Part shown: positions 43,020 through 51,524 of the stretch, in pieces | How positions within the stretch are numbered: the first letter of the stretch is position 1 | How the letters are laid out: each line of letters begins with the position of its first letter | Assembly (NCBI RefSeq): GCF_016744175.1 | Contig: NZ_JADGEV010000017.1 | Coordinates: 1-64,000 of the forward strand | Length of the DNA: 64,000 nt | Source of the DNA: Neptunomonas sp. | GTDB lineage: Bacteria; Pseudomonadota; Gammaproteobacteria; Pseudomonadales; Balneatricaceae | Direction: 5' to 3' | The notes under the pieces: model-generated | Database searches by the model: none | What the model was told of the DNA's origin: nothing | The model's input: the letters and a program-made list of their open reading frames with translations, nothing else | Translations under genes and position numbers: made by a program

Positions 43020-43498
43020 CGCCTGCAGTTAACGTGCTTAATAAGGCAAAGTATTCTTATAAGTTACATGAGTATCAACATAACCCTGGGAGTGCGTCGT
43101 ATGGTGAGGAAGCCGCAGACCTACTTGTACAAAACCCAGCGCAAGTATTCAAAACTTTACTCGTGGCAATAGAAGGAAATCAGAAAAAGTTGGCGGTGGC
43201 TGTGGTTCCAGTGAGTGGGTTGCTTAACTTAAAAGCAATGGCATCCGCACTAAGTGTAAAAAAGGTTGTTATGGCTGAGCCTGAAGCTGCTGAGCGAACG
43301 ACAGGGTACATCGTAGGGGGTATTAGCCCACTAGGGCAAAAAAAAGCACTGCCCACTGTTATTGATGAGTCGGCAGTAGATTATGGCGCTATCTTCATAA
43401 GTGCGGGGAAAAGGGGCTTAGAAATTGAGATGTCCGCAGACGACCTCGTAAGATTAACTTCTGCAAAGCTTGCCGGTATTGGTCGGAAAGACTCTTAA
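43016..43498 (+). CDS. ybaK: Cys-tRNA(Pro)/Cys-tRNA(Cys) deacylase YbaK
   Basis: YbaK (160 aa) hydrolyses Cys-tRNA(Pro) formed by ProRS misacylation. Visible marks are EYQHNPGSASYGEEAADLL, VFKTLLVAI with the conserved catalytic Lys, and TGYIVGGISPLGQKKALPTVID. Length is normal. Its stop shares the bases TTAA with the stop of convergent glrR. Confidence 0.93.
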   Translation: MTPAVNVLNKAKYSYKLHEYQHNPGSASYGEEAADLLVQNPAQVFKTLLVAIEGNQKKLAVAVVPVSGLLNLKAMASALSVKKVVMAEPEAAERTTGYIVGGISPLGQKKALPTVIDESAVDYGAIFISAGKRGLEIEMSADDLVRLTSAKLAGIGRKDS

Positions 43499-44868
43499 CT
43501 AGCTTTACGAGCCTTCACCGAATCATTGTGAGCTGCAGATGGCTTATACTCTGCGGCTTCAATACAGTGTCTACTAAGCAACTTATAAAAGTCTGTTCTA
43601 TTCCTTTGTGCAATACGTGCGGCGTGTGTGACATTACCTTCCGTTACTTGCATGAGCTTAATCAGGTAGCGTTTCTCAAAGTCAGCTCGAGCTTCATTAA
43701 ATGACGGTATGACTAAGTCTTGGTTAGACAGTGCGTTTGCAACGAGCCCTTCGGATATCACTGGACTAGCACTTAACGCAACGACTTTCTCCATGACATT
43801 TTGAAGTTGTCGAACATTACCAGGCCACGCTGCCTGAGCTAATAAATGTAATGCGCCAGGTGAAATATTGCGTACTTTTCGGTTATGTTGCTGCGTTGCT
43901 TTTGCTAAAAAATGCCTTGCTAAAACGGGAATGTCTTCCGGACGATCTCGCAAGGGGGGTAATTCAATATTAACTACATTCAAGCGATAGTAGAGGTCTT
44001 CTCTAAAATCTTCGCTTTGCATGGCTTGGTCAATATTTCGGTGTGTTGCTGATATAATGCGGACATCTATATCAATGTTGTCGACAGACCCTACTGGGCG
44101 AATAACCCTTTCTTGTAGCACTCGCAATAGTTTAACCTGGAGTGGTTGAGGCATTTCTCCAATTTCATCCAGAAACAGAGTTCCTCCGTGAGCTGCTTGA
44201 AAAAGCCCTATGTGGTTTGAAATCGCGCCGGTAAAAGATCCTTTGGCATGACCAAACAACTCTGACTCAAGTAACTGTTCTGGCAAAGCACCGCAGTTTA
44301 TCGCAATGAAATTTTCATTCGCTCGTTTACTCGCCTGGTGGATAGAGCGTGCCATTAATTCTTTACCGCTACCGCTGGGCCCTGTAATGAGAACACTAAC
44401 ATCAGATTCTGCAACACGGTGAGCCTGATCCAAGAGATGTAACATCACGGGGCTTTTGGTAATAATCTCGTCACGCCATTTAGTGTTTCGTCGGCGCTCA
44501 GCAGAAACAAGTGCTGCTTTTACAGTATCAAGAAGCTGGACTTTATCAATTGGCTTAGTTAAGAAGCCAAAGACACCTTGTTGAGTTGCAGTTACCGCTT
44601 CAGGAATTGAACCATGAGCGGTAATAATAATGACGGGTAAGCCAGGCCAATTTTGCTGTACATGCTTAAAAAGGGTGAGACCATCCATCTCATCCATACA
44701 TAGATCAGTTAATACTAAGTCAACGCGTTCAGAAGGTAATAGACGCAATGCTTCTTCGCCACTTGAAGCAGTAAGCACTTGGTATCCGGATGCTTCCAGG
44801 CGCATGGTTAGCAGTGATAGCACGCCATTATCGTCGTCGACTAGAAGAATTCGTGAAAGTTGCGTCAT
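43495..44868 (-). CDS. glrR: Sigma-54-dependent response regulator GlrR (QseF)
   Basis: GlrR (457 aa) is an NtrC-type regulator. The receiver domain (about 5-118) has phospho-acceptor D55 (LVLTDLCMDEMDG). The AAA+ domain has Walker A GPSGSGKE (163-170), the sigma-54 contact loop GSFTGA (210-215, where GAFTGA is the consensus) and GGTLFLDEIGEMP. A C-terminal Fis-type helix-turn-helix follows (NVTHAARIAQRNRTDFYKLL). The order glrK-qseG-glrR is the same as in enterobacteria, where it drives sRNA genes such as glmY; targets here are unknown. Confidence 0.94.
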   Translation of the reverse strand: MTQLSRILLVDDDNGVLSLLTMRLEASGYQVLTASSGEEALRLLPSERVDLVLTDLCMDEMDGLTLFKHVQQNWPGLPVIIITAHGSIPEAVTATQQGVFGFLTKPIDKVQLLDTVKAALVSAERRRNTKWRDEIITKSPVMLHLLDQAHRVAESDVSVLITGPSGSGKELMARSIHQASKRANENFIAINCGALPEQLLESELFGHAKGSFTGAISNHIGLFQAAHGGTLFLDEIGEMPQPLQVKLLRVLQERVIRPVGSVDNIDIDVRIISATHRNIDQAMQSEDFREDLYYRLNVVNIELPPLRDRPEDIPVLARHFLAKATQQHNRKVRNISPGALHLLAQAAWPGNVRQLQNVMEKVVALSASPVISEGLVANALSNQDLVIPSFNEARADFEKRYLIKLMQVTEGNVTHAARIAQRNRTDFYKLLSRHCIEAAEYKPSAAHNDSVKARKAS

Positions 44869-44871
44869 GGT

Positions 44872-45378
44872 TTAAGGTTCCTCACGTTGACGGGTTATTG
44901 CATGTTCAATCTGAGTGAGAGCATCAATTTGCTGCTGTTGCTTTTCAATGGTTAGTTTTGCAGTGTTTAGCCGAGCAGAAATAGCGCTTTTGTCCTCGAT
45001 CGCGGCTAAGTTTGCCTGAGCATGCCTGAACCTTAGATAAAGATAGCGATCTGCCGTGCAAGATTTATTAGGCAACAAGGGTAATTGGTTGAACAAAGGG
45101 AGTGACTTTTCTAGAGCCGTTTTGTTGTTTCTTTCGTTACTGAGTATGTTCGCTAAGCGCTCAGGGGATGCTTTAACCGATAATAAAATCTGTTTGCGTT
45201 GTGCTGCGTTAGACATCATGTACTGATGCTCATCTTCTAAAAATATGCTTAAAGCTTCTTCAGTTAAAAAGCAGTTTGGCAGTGGTTTTTCAGTCAGAGG
45301 CACCATTTTAGGCAATGGCTGGCAGCCGATCAAAAAAAAGAACGGTAATAATAAAATTGATAAAAAATACTTTGTCAT
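44872..45378 (-). CDS. qseG: QseG-like outer-membrane lipoprotein
   Basis: This 168-aa lipoprotein has the lipobox LIGC (Cys at about residue 19) after a hydrophobic signal. The mature part is helical with a C-terminal coiled coil (SAISARLNTAKLTIEKQQQQIDAL). Its place between glrK and glrR, 3 bp before glrR, identifies it as the QseG position protein. In E. coli QseG interacts with the kinase QseE/GlrK from the outer membrane. Sequence recognition is partial; position carries much of the call. Confidence 0.8.
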   Translation of the reverse strand: MTKYFLSILLLPFFFLIGCQPLPKMVPLTEKPLPNCFLTEEALSIFLEDEHQYMMSNAAQRKQILLSVKASPERLANILSNERNNKTALEKSLPLFNQLPLLPNKSCTADRYLYLRFRHAQANLAAIEDKSAISARLNTAKLTIEKQQQQIDALTQIEHAITRQREEP

Positions 45379-45408
45379 ATAGATAGCTTGTTCAAATCGA
45401 TTATAAAA

Positions 45409-46806
45409 TTATTTGGGCTCTAAGGGCACAGTCAGGCGAAAGACTATTTGGCTCTCTTTGTTTGTCTGAAGTATAAGCTTACCATGCATTGCTTTACTCG
45501 CCTCCATTGCAATACTTAAACCGATGCCAGAGCCTTTTAAGGGCCCACTACGCTTCTTTTTACCTTGATAAAAAGGTTCGAAAATCTTTTTGGCATCTTC
45601 TGGCGGGATTGCAGGACCATTATTCTCAATATCAATGATCAACTGGTTCTCAGATATAGACGCTTCAATTGTGACACGTCCATTCTTATCGGTATAGTAA
45701 ATGGCGTTCGACGCTAGATTACCAAGCACACGATGAAGCATGTCTGGGTCTAACTGGACAATAAGTGAAGTTTTCGGAAGAGCCAGCTTTATCGATTTTT
45801 CAGAAATCAATAATTGCCATGGTGTGACGGCCCCCATTATAGCTTTATAGATATCTACTTTTTGTGTTTGTAAAAGGTGAGGCTGCTGAAGTTTGTTGTA
45901 ATCAAGTAGTTGCTCAATCAATTTTTGAAGATTAATACTGCTGCTTTGCAGTAGCGATACAACATGATGTTGTTGGTCATTCAGTACTCCAGGGACTTCT
46001 TCAGCAAGTAAATCAGCCCCTTCACGCAATGTTGTTAAGGGGGTCTTGAGTTCATGAGAAATATGCTGAATAAATTTACCCTTTAGCTGTTCGAGTTGGA
46101 GTAAATGTTGGTCTAGCCAAACAATTTGGTTATTGAGTTGAACGATCTCTCTTGGCCCACGTATAGGCGTTTTGGGCAGGTTCTCTCTACGCCCTATTGC
46201 TTCTATTCGGCTACTGAGTTCTGTTATTGGTCGCGTTATTAGGGTAGAAAAGAAAAGCATTAGTGCTAATGTCGTCAGTGCAAGCAGAGCCGTTTGCCAC
46301 CATAGGTCTTGGCGGGTTACATGGGCTTGTTCCTGAAGGCTAGCCAGTTCAATTGCCATTTTTTTAAAGCTTTCCTCAGCGAGGTCTCTTGTTAGTTGAG
46401 GCAATGAGTTAATCGTCTCACTGAAGGGGTCTTCTTGCAGATCGTTAAATAAATCTTGGAATTTTTGCTTTTTATGGTTTTGTTCAGTAATGAACATCTG
46501 TATCGATAAATGGTTATTAAAGCTCTCCACCTGCTCTGCTAGGCGTTCTTGTATTGTGGGTACTTTGAGAATACGGAATTGCGTTGATGAGCGAACGATA
46601 TCTTCCGCTAGGCGTTCCAGAGAGTTATTCTGTTGGCTAAGTTCAAGCGATATTTGAGTCTGTTTATAACTTTGTTGTAACTGATTTTCTAATACAATGT
46701 TGCTTTTATAAAGCATGAAACCGATAGGAACATTGATTAAAAAGAAGGCAATAAACACCAGTTGTTTTAATGAGCGTGGCTGCCAAGCTCTTGGTGAGGG
46801 GGTCAT
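45409..46806 (-). CDS. glrK: Sensor histidine kinase GlrK (QseE)
   Basis: GlrK (465 aa) has TM1 (about 14-33), a helical periplasmic domain, TM2 (about 170-190), HAMP, the HisKA box QHISHELKTPLTTL with phospho-acceptor H251, and an HATPase_c domain with NLASNAIYYT, NNGPAIPPED and GSGIGLSIA. It is the first gene of the glrK-qseG-glrR unit, with 30 bp before qseG. Domain order and length match enterobacterial GlrK. Confidence 0.93.
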   Translation of the reverse strand: MTPSPRAWQPRSLKQLVFIAFFLINVPIGFMLYKSNIVLENQLQQSYKQTQISLELSQQNNSLERLAEDIVRSSTQFRILKVPTIQERLAEQVESFNNHLSIQMFITEQNHKKQKFQDLFNDLQEDPFSETINSLPQLTRDLAEESFKKMAIELASLQEQAHVTRQDLWWQTALLALTTLALMLFFSTLITRPITELSSRIEAIGRRENLPKTPIRGPREIVQLNNQIVWLDQHLLQLEQLKGKFIQHISHELKTPLTTLREGADLLAEEVPGVLNDQQHHVVSLLQSSSINLQKLIEQLLDYNKLQQPHLLQTQKVDIYKAIMGAVTPWQLLISEKSIKLALPKTSLIVQLDPDMLHRVLGNLASNAIYYTDKNGRVTIEASISENQLIIDIENNGPAIPPEDAKKIFEPFYQGKKKRSGPLKGSGIGLSIAMEASKAMHGKLILQTNKESQIVFRLTVPLEPK

Positions 46807-46911
46807 ATTGCCTCGATCTCTTTAATGATGATTTGTTGATTATCCTTAATTATGAGTGATAGGTTAAGTCAGATGTAAATAATTGCACTTTTTTGGTAAT
46901 GACCCTCTTAC

Positions 46912-47223
46912 TTAAATGCATTGAAGAGAAGCAAAAGTGAGCAGTATTTTGAGTTGACTATTGTCCACATTCTTAGGCAGTGTTAGCTCATTGAGGCTTA
47001 AGAAACCATTGTTGTTCACATCGATTTGAAGAAAACGATCAGATATTTCACTATCCGCCATCGCTTCTAGATAGTTGAGTCGGCCATCTTTATTACTATC
47101 GAGGTTTTCCATTAGCACGACTGGATTTAAATGCTCCAAAGCGCTGATATGCTTAGACTGCATGGGTTCTGCAAAAAGGTGTGTTGTTGTGATAATTGAG
47201 AGAATAACAATGAATAAGCGCAT
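46912..47223 (-). CDS. Exported EF-hand calcium-binding small protein
   Basis: This 103-aa protein has a signal peptide (about 1-18, ending LFAEP) and two canonical EF-hand loops: DSNKDGRLNYLE (42-53) and DVNNNGFLSLNE (68-79). Both keep acidic or Asn ligands at positions 1, 3, 5 and Glu at 12. The ATG at 47223 is chosen over an upstream start because GAAGGG lies just before it and the signal peptide starts there. A periplasmic calcium-binding role is inferred. It lies upstream of glrK on the same strand, but the 105-bp gap makes co-transcription uncertain. Confidence 0.75.
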   Translation of the reverse strand: MRLFIVILSIITTTHLFAEPMQSKHISALEHLNPVVLMENLDSNKDGRLNYLEAMADSEISDRFLQIDVNNNGFLSLNELTLPKNVDNSQLKILLTFASLQCI

Positions 47224-47466
47224 GGGGTGCCCTTCGAAAAAAAATGATATATCAGATAAAGCAAATCTTAGGCCGAGTTTTATAAAATCACTATTTTTCA
47301 ATATGTTATAAGTTTTTTTGATAGAGAGTAGGGCAATTGGCAATACGTTATTGAAGAAAGTGTCTCTTTTTGGAGTCCATGGGGGAGGAGTTGATAAAAA
47401 ACTTAACTATAACAGTGGCTTATAGTGTCTCTTAATAAGGACGGTTTTGTTCGATGTCTGTATATA

Positions 47467-48060
47467 TTAGTTTCTAACTCTTTCAAGTGAGGATAGTAAA
47501 TGAACAACGATTCCAGAGTAGATAGCCGGATCTGGCCGTGTAGTGCTCATTACACGTAGTCCCCATATTCCTGTCATTAGCATTTTAGCCAGACTATTAC
47601 AGTCAGTTTCAGGTTTTATTTCACCGTTTAATCGAGCGTTCTCAAGCGCAACGTAAAAATGGTGTTCAATTCGGTTTAGGTATTCTGTCACCTTGATTCG
47701 AATATCATCATCTTCTGTGGCAAGTTCTAATAGGGTATTAATCATTAAACAGCCTTTACCAAGCTCATCATTTTCTAATTCTTTGCACATGCAAGAAAAG
47801 AAATGAGCGATAGCGTCAATGGCTGAATCAGATTGTTCCATACATTCGCTAATGCGTGTTAAGCTGCGATTCGCATAATTATCGATAACCTCAAGAAATA
47901 ATCCTCGTTTACTATTAAATGCTCCATATAAGGATCCGGGTTTTAGGTTTGTTGCATGCACAAGATCAGTAACGGACGTGGCGATGTATCCCGTGCGCCA
48001 AAAAATTTCCATGGCTTTATTGAGCACTTCGCTTCTATCAAACTCTGCTGGTCTTGCCAT
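47467..48060 (-). CDS. TetR-family transcriptional regulator
   Basis: This 197-aa regulator has an N-terminal TetR helix-turn-helix (about 8-55: FDRSEVLNKAMEIFWRTGYIATSVTDLVHATNLKPGSLYGAF) and a helical ligand domain with several Cys residues (SCMCKE, GKGCLM), of the AcrR/YxaF-like group. It diverges from a lipoprotein gene with 86 bp between starts, and a 15-bp palindrome lies in that gap. Self-repression and control of the lipoprotein gene are the likely roles. Ligand unknown. Confidence 0.9.
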   Translation of the reverse strand: MARPAEFDRSEVLNKAMEIFWRTGYIATSVTDLVHATNLKPGSLYGAFNSKRGLFLEVIDNYANRSLTRISECMEQSDSAIDAIAHFFSCMCKELENDELGKGCLMINTLLELATEDDDIRIKVTEYLNRIEHHFYVALENARLNGEIKPETDCNSLAKMLMTGIWGLRVMSTTRPDPAIYSGIVVHLLSSLERVRN

Positions 48061-48091
48061 TAATCATGGTTCCTGAGTCATCAGTTAATTA

Positions 48092-48106
48092 AGCAATAAT
48101 ATTGCT
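48092..48106. promoter_or_regulatory. Palindrome between tetR and lipoprotein gene (putative TetR operator)
   Basis: A perfect inverted repeat, AGCAATA-A-TATTGCT, lies 32 bp upstream of the tetR start and 41 bp upstream of the lipoprotein start. Size, symmetry and position fit an operator controlling both divergent promoters. The assignment to this TetR protein is inference. Confidence 0.6.
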
Positions 48107-48146
48107 AACTACTTATTTATGGTACAGAGAAAGGAATTCGTCAACT

Positions 48147-49109
48147 ATGAGGAGAATAAAAAAGTGTTTGGTATTGCTGGTCTTCGTTCCAGTTTTTTTA
48201 TCAGGTTGTGTGGATTCTCTAGGATTAAAACAAAAAAATTCTAATGTTGAATTTGTCAGAGGTATTGTAAGTAAGGACGATAGTCAATTTACTATAACAC
48301 CTTGTTATAGTCAGGAACGCCGCCGCTTAGATGACCCTAGAGGACTGTTGAAAAAGCACTTCTCCGGTTATACCGGCAGTACTGGGCTGCCTACCTATAT
48401 GGAAGTGAAAGCTGAACAAGGGGTTGATTTAGTCTGGCGTATTGATGATGTAATGGTTGCTGGTGGTGGTAGTAAAATGTGCCATGTTAATTTATCCAAT
48501 ATACGTTTTCGTGCGCAGGGGGGGAATCCTCCGTGGTTAGCAGATGTTTTACCGGGCAGCGTCCGTGTTCAGTCGTATGAAACATTACGCACATTAAATT
48601 TTCCCATTGATAGTTTTGATGGCACTCAAGGCGTATGGGAAAGTTCACTTAAAGGCGTCAAAGGACAGTCTTATTCACTTCGCTTAGAAATTCGTGACCA
48701 GCCTTGTACGGATGCCCTTAATATTTGGTATCGTTGGAGTACTAGTATGGATCTAAGCGGGAATACATTCCAAGGGTGCGCGCGTCAAGGCGATTTAACT
48801 AACCGAGCCTTGTTAGGGCGCTACAGTAACCTTTTAACAGACAATGAGGCTTTTGTTGTGCTGGATATATTGCCAGAAAATATGGTGTCTATGCTGCTGG
48901 ATTACCGAAACGGCCAAGCTTTGATTGTTATGCAAGGGACGTGGCAATGGAAAAGTAATGATAAGTTAATTATCCATTTTACTCAGCAGGATGGGCGCAA
49001 GCAGGAGTCAGTTCTGTTGCTAAGAAGAGCCTATTCAGGTGAATTCGTGCAAGAAGGTTTCTCCTCTGAATTCGGGCGGGCAGGAATTTCTCTTAAGCGC
49101 TCAGAGTGA
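48147..49109 (+). CDS. Putative lipoprotein, unknown function
   Basis: This 320-aa protein has a lipoprotein signal with lipobox LSGC (Cys at about residue 21). The mature part is beta-rich with several Cys pairs (FTITPCYSQERRR, DQPCTDALNIWYRWS, FQGCARQGD). The C-terminal 90 residues read like a NlpE/META-type beta domain (MLLDYRNGQALIVMQGTWQWKSNDKLIIHF). The ATG at 48147 is preferred over an upstream start because AAGGA precedes it and the lipobox distance is then right. It is probably controlled by the divergent TetR regulator. Function not recognised. Confidence 0.72.
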   Translation: MRRIKKCLVLLVFVPVFLSGCVDSLGLKQKNSNVEFVRGIVSKDDSQFTITPCYSQERRRLDDPRGLLKKHFSGYTGSTGLPTYMEVKAEQGVDLVWRIDDVMVAGGGSKMCHVNLSNIRFRAQGGNPPWLADVLPGSVRVQSYETLRTLNFPIDSFDGTQGVWESSLKGVKGQSYSLRLEIRDQPCTDALNIWYRWSTSMDLSGNTFQGCARQGDLTNRALLGRYSNLLTDNEAFVVLDILPENMVSMLLDYRNGQALIVMQGTWQWKSNDKLIIHFTQQDGRKQESVLLLRRAYSGEFVQEGFSSEFGRAGISLKRSE

Positions 49110-49580
49110 CTATTTGTTTAATAGTAATGCTCTTGCTTCGTTAATCTGAGCAGCAAGGTAATCACTTCCCCCTTGGTCTGGATGAAGCCTCTGCATTAAC
49201 TTTCTATGTGCCAAAATGATATCTTCCGAGCTACACCCCTCTTTCAATCCCAAGATGTCGAGAGCTTCTTGGCGGCTCATCAGAGAGCCTTTTTGTGTTG
49301 TTTTACTTTTTTGAAAGTTAGATTTTTTGAAGAAGCGTTGTAAAAAAGGTAAGGCTCTGAAGATAAAATTGTATTTTTTGAAAAGAAGAAAAAAGCTGGC
49401 CAGTAATGCACCTATCCAATGAAGGCGACCTGTGATTGTTAAAATAACAATGATAGCTATTAACAATAAAATCAATAGTTTAAAAAGAGCAAATCTGCGA
49501 CGGTGTGCGGGTAAAGATTTCATCCAGAATATTCCGGCAATCAAGATAGTTCCTAAAATGATTATTATTACAGGGCTCAT
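49110..49580 (-). CDS. Membrane-anchored C-terminal J-domain protein
   Basis: This 156-aa protein has two or three N-terminal hydrophobic helices (about residues 3-20, 33-50 and 52-66), a basic linker and a C-terminal J domain (about 104-156). The J domain keeps the HPD tripeptide at about 133-135 in KLMQRLHPDQGGSDY. J domains stimulate DnaK-type ATPases. The topology (J domain last) is that of a DjlA-unlike, TIM14-like group. Its stop abuts that of the convergent lipoprotein gene with no gap. Confidence 0.85.
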   Translation of the reverse strand: MSPVIIIILGTILIAGIFWMKSLPAHRRRFALFKLLILLLIAIIVILTITGRLHWIGALLASFFLLFKKYNFIFRALPFLQRFFKKSNFQKSKTTQKGSLMSRQEALDILGLKEGCSSEDIILAHRKLMQRLHPDQGGSDYLAAQINEARALLLNK

Positions 49581-49631
49581 CGTCTACTCAGATTTTTTAA
49601 TAGATGCTACAGAGTATAGGGCAGAAGGCTT

Positions 49632-51344
49632 TTAGGGAAGTTTGTTACCTACATACCGTTGGTGTTTTTTCTCTTTAATAAAATGGGTATCGACCATTAC
49701 AAGACCATCGACGCAATAATTAAAATTAGCATCAATACCGAAATCCATAAAGCGAACACCACCGGTAGTGCAAAGCTCACTGTACTGTTTATAAAGAGTG
49801 GGGACTGATACACCTAAATAATTTAGCTGCTCTTTGAGTATTTTAAAATCAGTTTGGTAGTCGTCACCAATAAATACAGTAAGCACGCTTTCTTTGCTTG
49901 ATAACTCATATGGCGTGTGTGCCTTTGCTAATCGATTATTATCAGCAAAATAATGTTGATAAAACCATACCAACATATCTTTAGCAGGTTTGGGGTAGCG
50001 GTTGCTAAGACTTACGGGACCAAACAGATAACGGACATTAGGGTGCTTTTTCAAATATGCACCAATACCATACCATAGATAATCTAAGCTTCGTCTTCCC
50101 CAGTAGCGCGGTTGAACAAAGCTACGTCCCAATTCTATTCCTTGCTCAAAATAGGGATGCATTGCTTCACCGTACTGAAATAAGGTTTCGCTATAGAGGG
50201 GGCTATTAGAGTCGTGAATGAGCTTATGCGCTTCAGCTAGGCGATAGGCACCGGCGATTTCAAGATCGTCCTCATCCCATAGAATTATGTGTCGATAGTA
50301 GTGATCATATTTATCTAAATCTTTATTCTTTCCGGTGCCTTCTCCAACACATCGAAATGATATTTCTCGTAATCTTCCTATTTCTTGCATAACTGCTGAA
50401 TCAGGGCAGTGGTCAAATAGATATATTTTTTTACCGTCGACGGTCTCCCCCAGTAGCTCTGATGCTTTAAGTTCTTGTTTTAGGAGACGTCTATCTTGTG
50501 GATGTACAATGGTTTTTTCTGTGTTAAATAAAGGGCTCTTACGCTTTGCAATACGATATAAATGCTTGCGTACAAGTTTGGATTTTTCGGTTGTCGATAT
50601 AGGAACCGCATCTATATGGCTATAGGGTATTGCTTGGCCTATACGAATAGGAATAATGGTAGATTGCTTATTGAACATCTCTCTGGCCAAAAGCAAGGAA
50701 GATAATGATTTATGGATATAAGATACGCCGTAAAAGAGAGGAGAGTTTTTTCCGCCTAAATAAACCGGTAAAACGGGTGCATTTGCTTTTCGTGCAAAAC
50801 GAAGAAAACCGCTATTCCACTTTCCATCTTTGATGCCTGTCATACCTGCTCTAGAAACTTCCCCCGCAGGAAATACAATAACGGCCTCCTCGTTTTGCAG
50901 TGAATGTATAATGCGCTCGATATCTTTCTTTTTCGTACCGTTACCCAAATTATCAACGGGTAAAAATAGAGAGCTGAGCTGTTCGAAATGACTTAAAACA
51001 TCATTAGCAACAATCCTAACATCGCGACGAACTTCACCAATAAGTTTGAGAAGCGCTAAGCCATCTAGAGCTCCTAAAGGATGATTAGCAATAATGACGA
51101 CTCGACCAGATGAAGGAATATTCATGCGGTCAACATGGCTAAGGCTGTAGCTGAAATCGAAATAGTCCAACACTTTATCAACAAACTCAAAACCTCTGGC
51201 TTCAGTATTTTTTGTTAAAAAAGAATTGATTTCGTCTTCATGTATTAAGCGACGTAGGCAATAAATTGCAGAACGGCGAAGTGTTGCGGGTTTCGCAGAA
51301 AAGGCAGGGTATTTCTGTACCAATGCCTGTTCAATATTAATCAT
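49632..51344 (-). CDS. olsF: OlsF-like bifunctional ornithine lipid synthase (PlsC + GNAT)
   Basis: This 570-aa fusion has an N-terminal PlsC-type acyltransferase (about 70-280) and a C-terminal hemolysin-like GNAT/OlsB domain (about 300-560). The first has NHPLGALDG with His88 and Asp94 (HX5D spacing) and VIVFPAGEVSRAG (155-167). The second has LREISFRCVGEGTGKNKD, LEIAGAYRLAEA, ELGRSFVQPRYWGRRSLDYLWYG and FGPVSLSNRY. In OlsF of Serratia the C-terminal half N-acylates ornithine and the N-terminal half adds the second acyl chain, giving phosphate-free membrane lipids. The ATG has AGGGA upstream. It appears monocistronic. Confidence 0.85.
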   Translation of the reverse strand: MINIEQALVQKYPAFSAKPATLRRSAIYCLRRLIHEDEINSFLTKNTEARGFEFVDKVLDYFDFSYSLSHVDRMNIPSSGRVVIIANHPLGALDGLALLKLIGEVRRDVRIVANDVLSHFEQLSSLFLPVDNLGNGTKKKDIERIIHSLQNEEAVIVFPAGEVSRAGMTGIKDGKWNSGFLRFARKANAPVLPVYLGGKNSPLFYGVSYIHKSLSSLLLAREMFNKQSTIIPIRIGQAIPYSHIDAVPISTTEKSKLVRKHLYRIAKRKSPLFNTEKTIVHPQDRRLLKQELKASELLGETVDGKKIYLFDHCPDSAVMQEIGRLREISFRCVGEGTGKNKDLDKYDHYYRHIILWDEDDLEIAGAYRLAEAHKLIHDSNSPLYSETLFQYGEAMHPYFEQGIELGRSFVQPRYWGRRSLDYLWYGIGAYLKKHPNVRYLFGPVSLSNRYPKPAKDMLVWFYQHYFADNNRLAKAHTPYELSSKESVLTVFIGDDYQTDFKILKEQLNYLGVSVPTLYKQYSELCTTGGVRFMDFGIDANFNYCVDGLVMVDTHFIKEKKHQRYVGNKLP

Positions 51345-51492
51345 GTTTTTTCCCTGTAGCAGAATTTATATCAGAAATAATATGGCAGTTATATGGCAGT
51401 TATTTGACGAGGGCATGACAAAATTGTGATGGATTCTGGAGGCATTGCTAGTGGTTAGTAAGTAGTGGGACGTATCTGATATTTTAGTTATA

Positions 51493-51508
51493 CTGTATAT
51501 GTATACAG
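51493..51508 (+). promoter_or_regulatory. LexA (SOS) box upstream of dinB
   Basis: The 16-bp sequence CTGTATATGTATACAG fits the gammaproteobacterial LexA consensus CTGT-N8-ACAG and lies 16 bp before the dinB start codon. It indicates SOS repression of dinB. Confidence 0.93.
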
Positions 51509-51524
51509 CTTAAGTAAAGAATGT

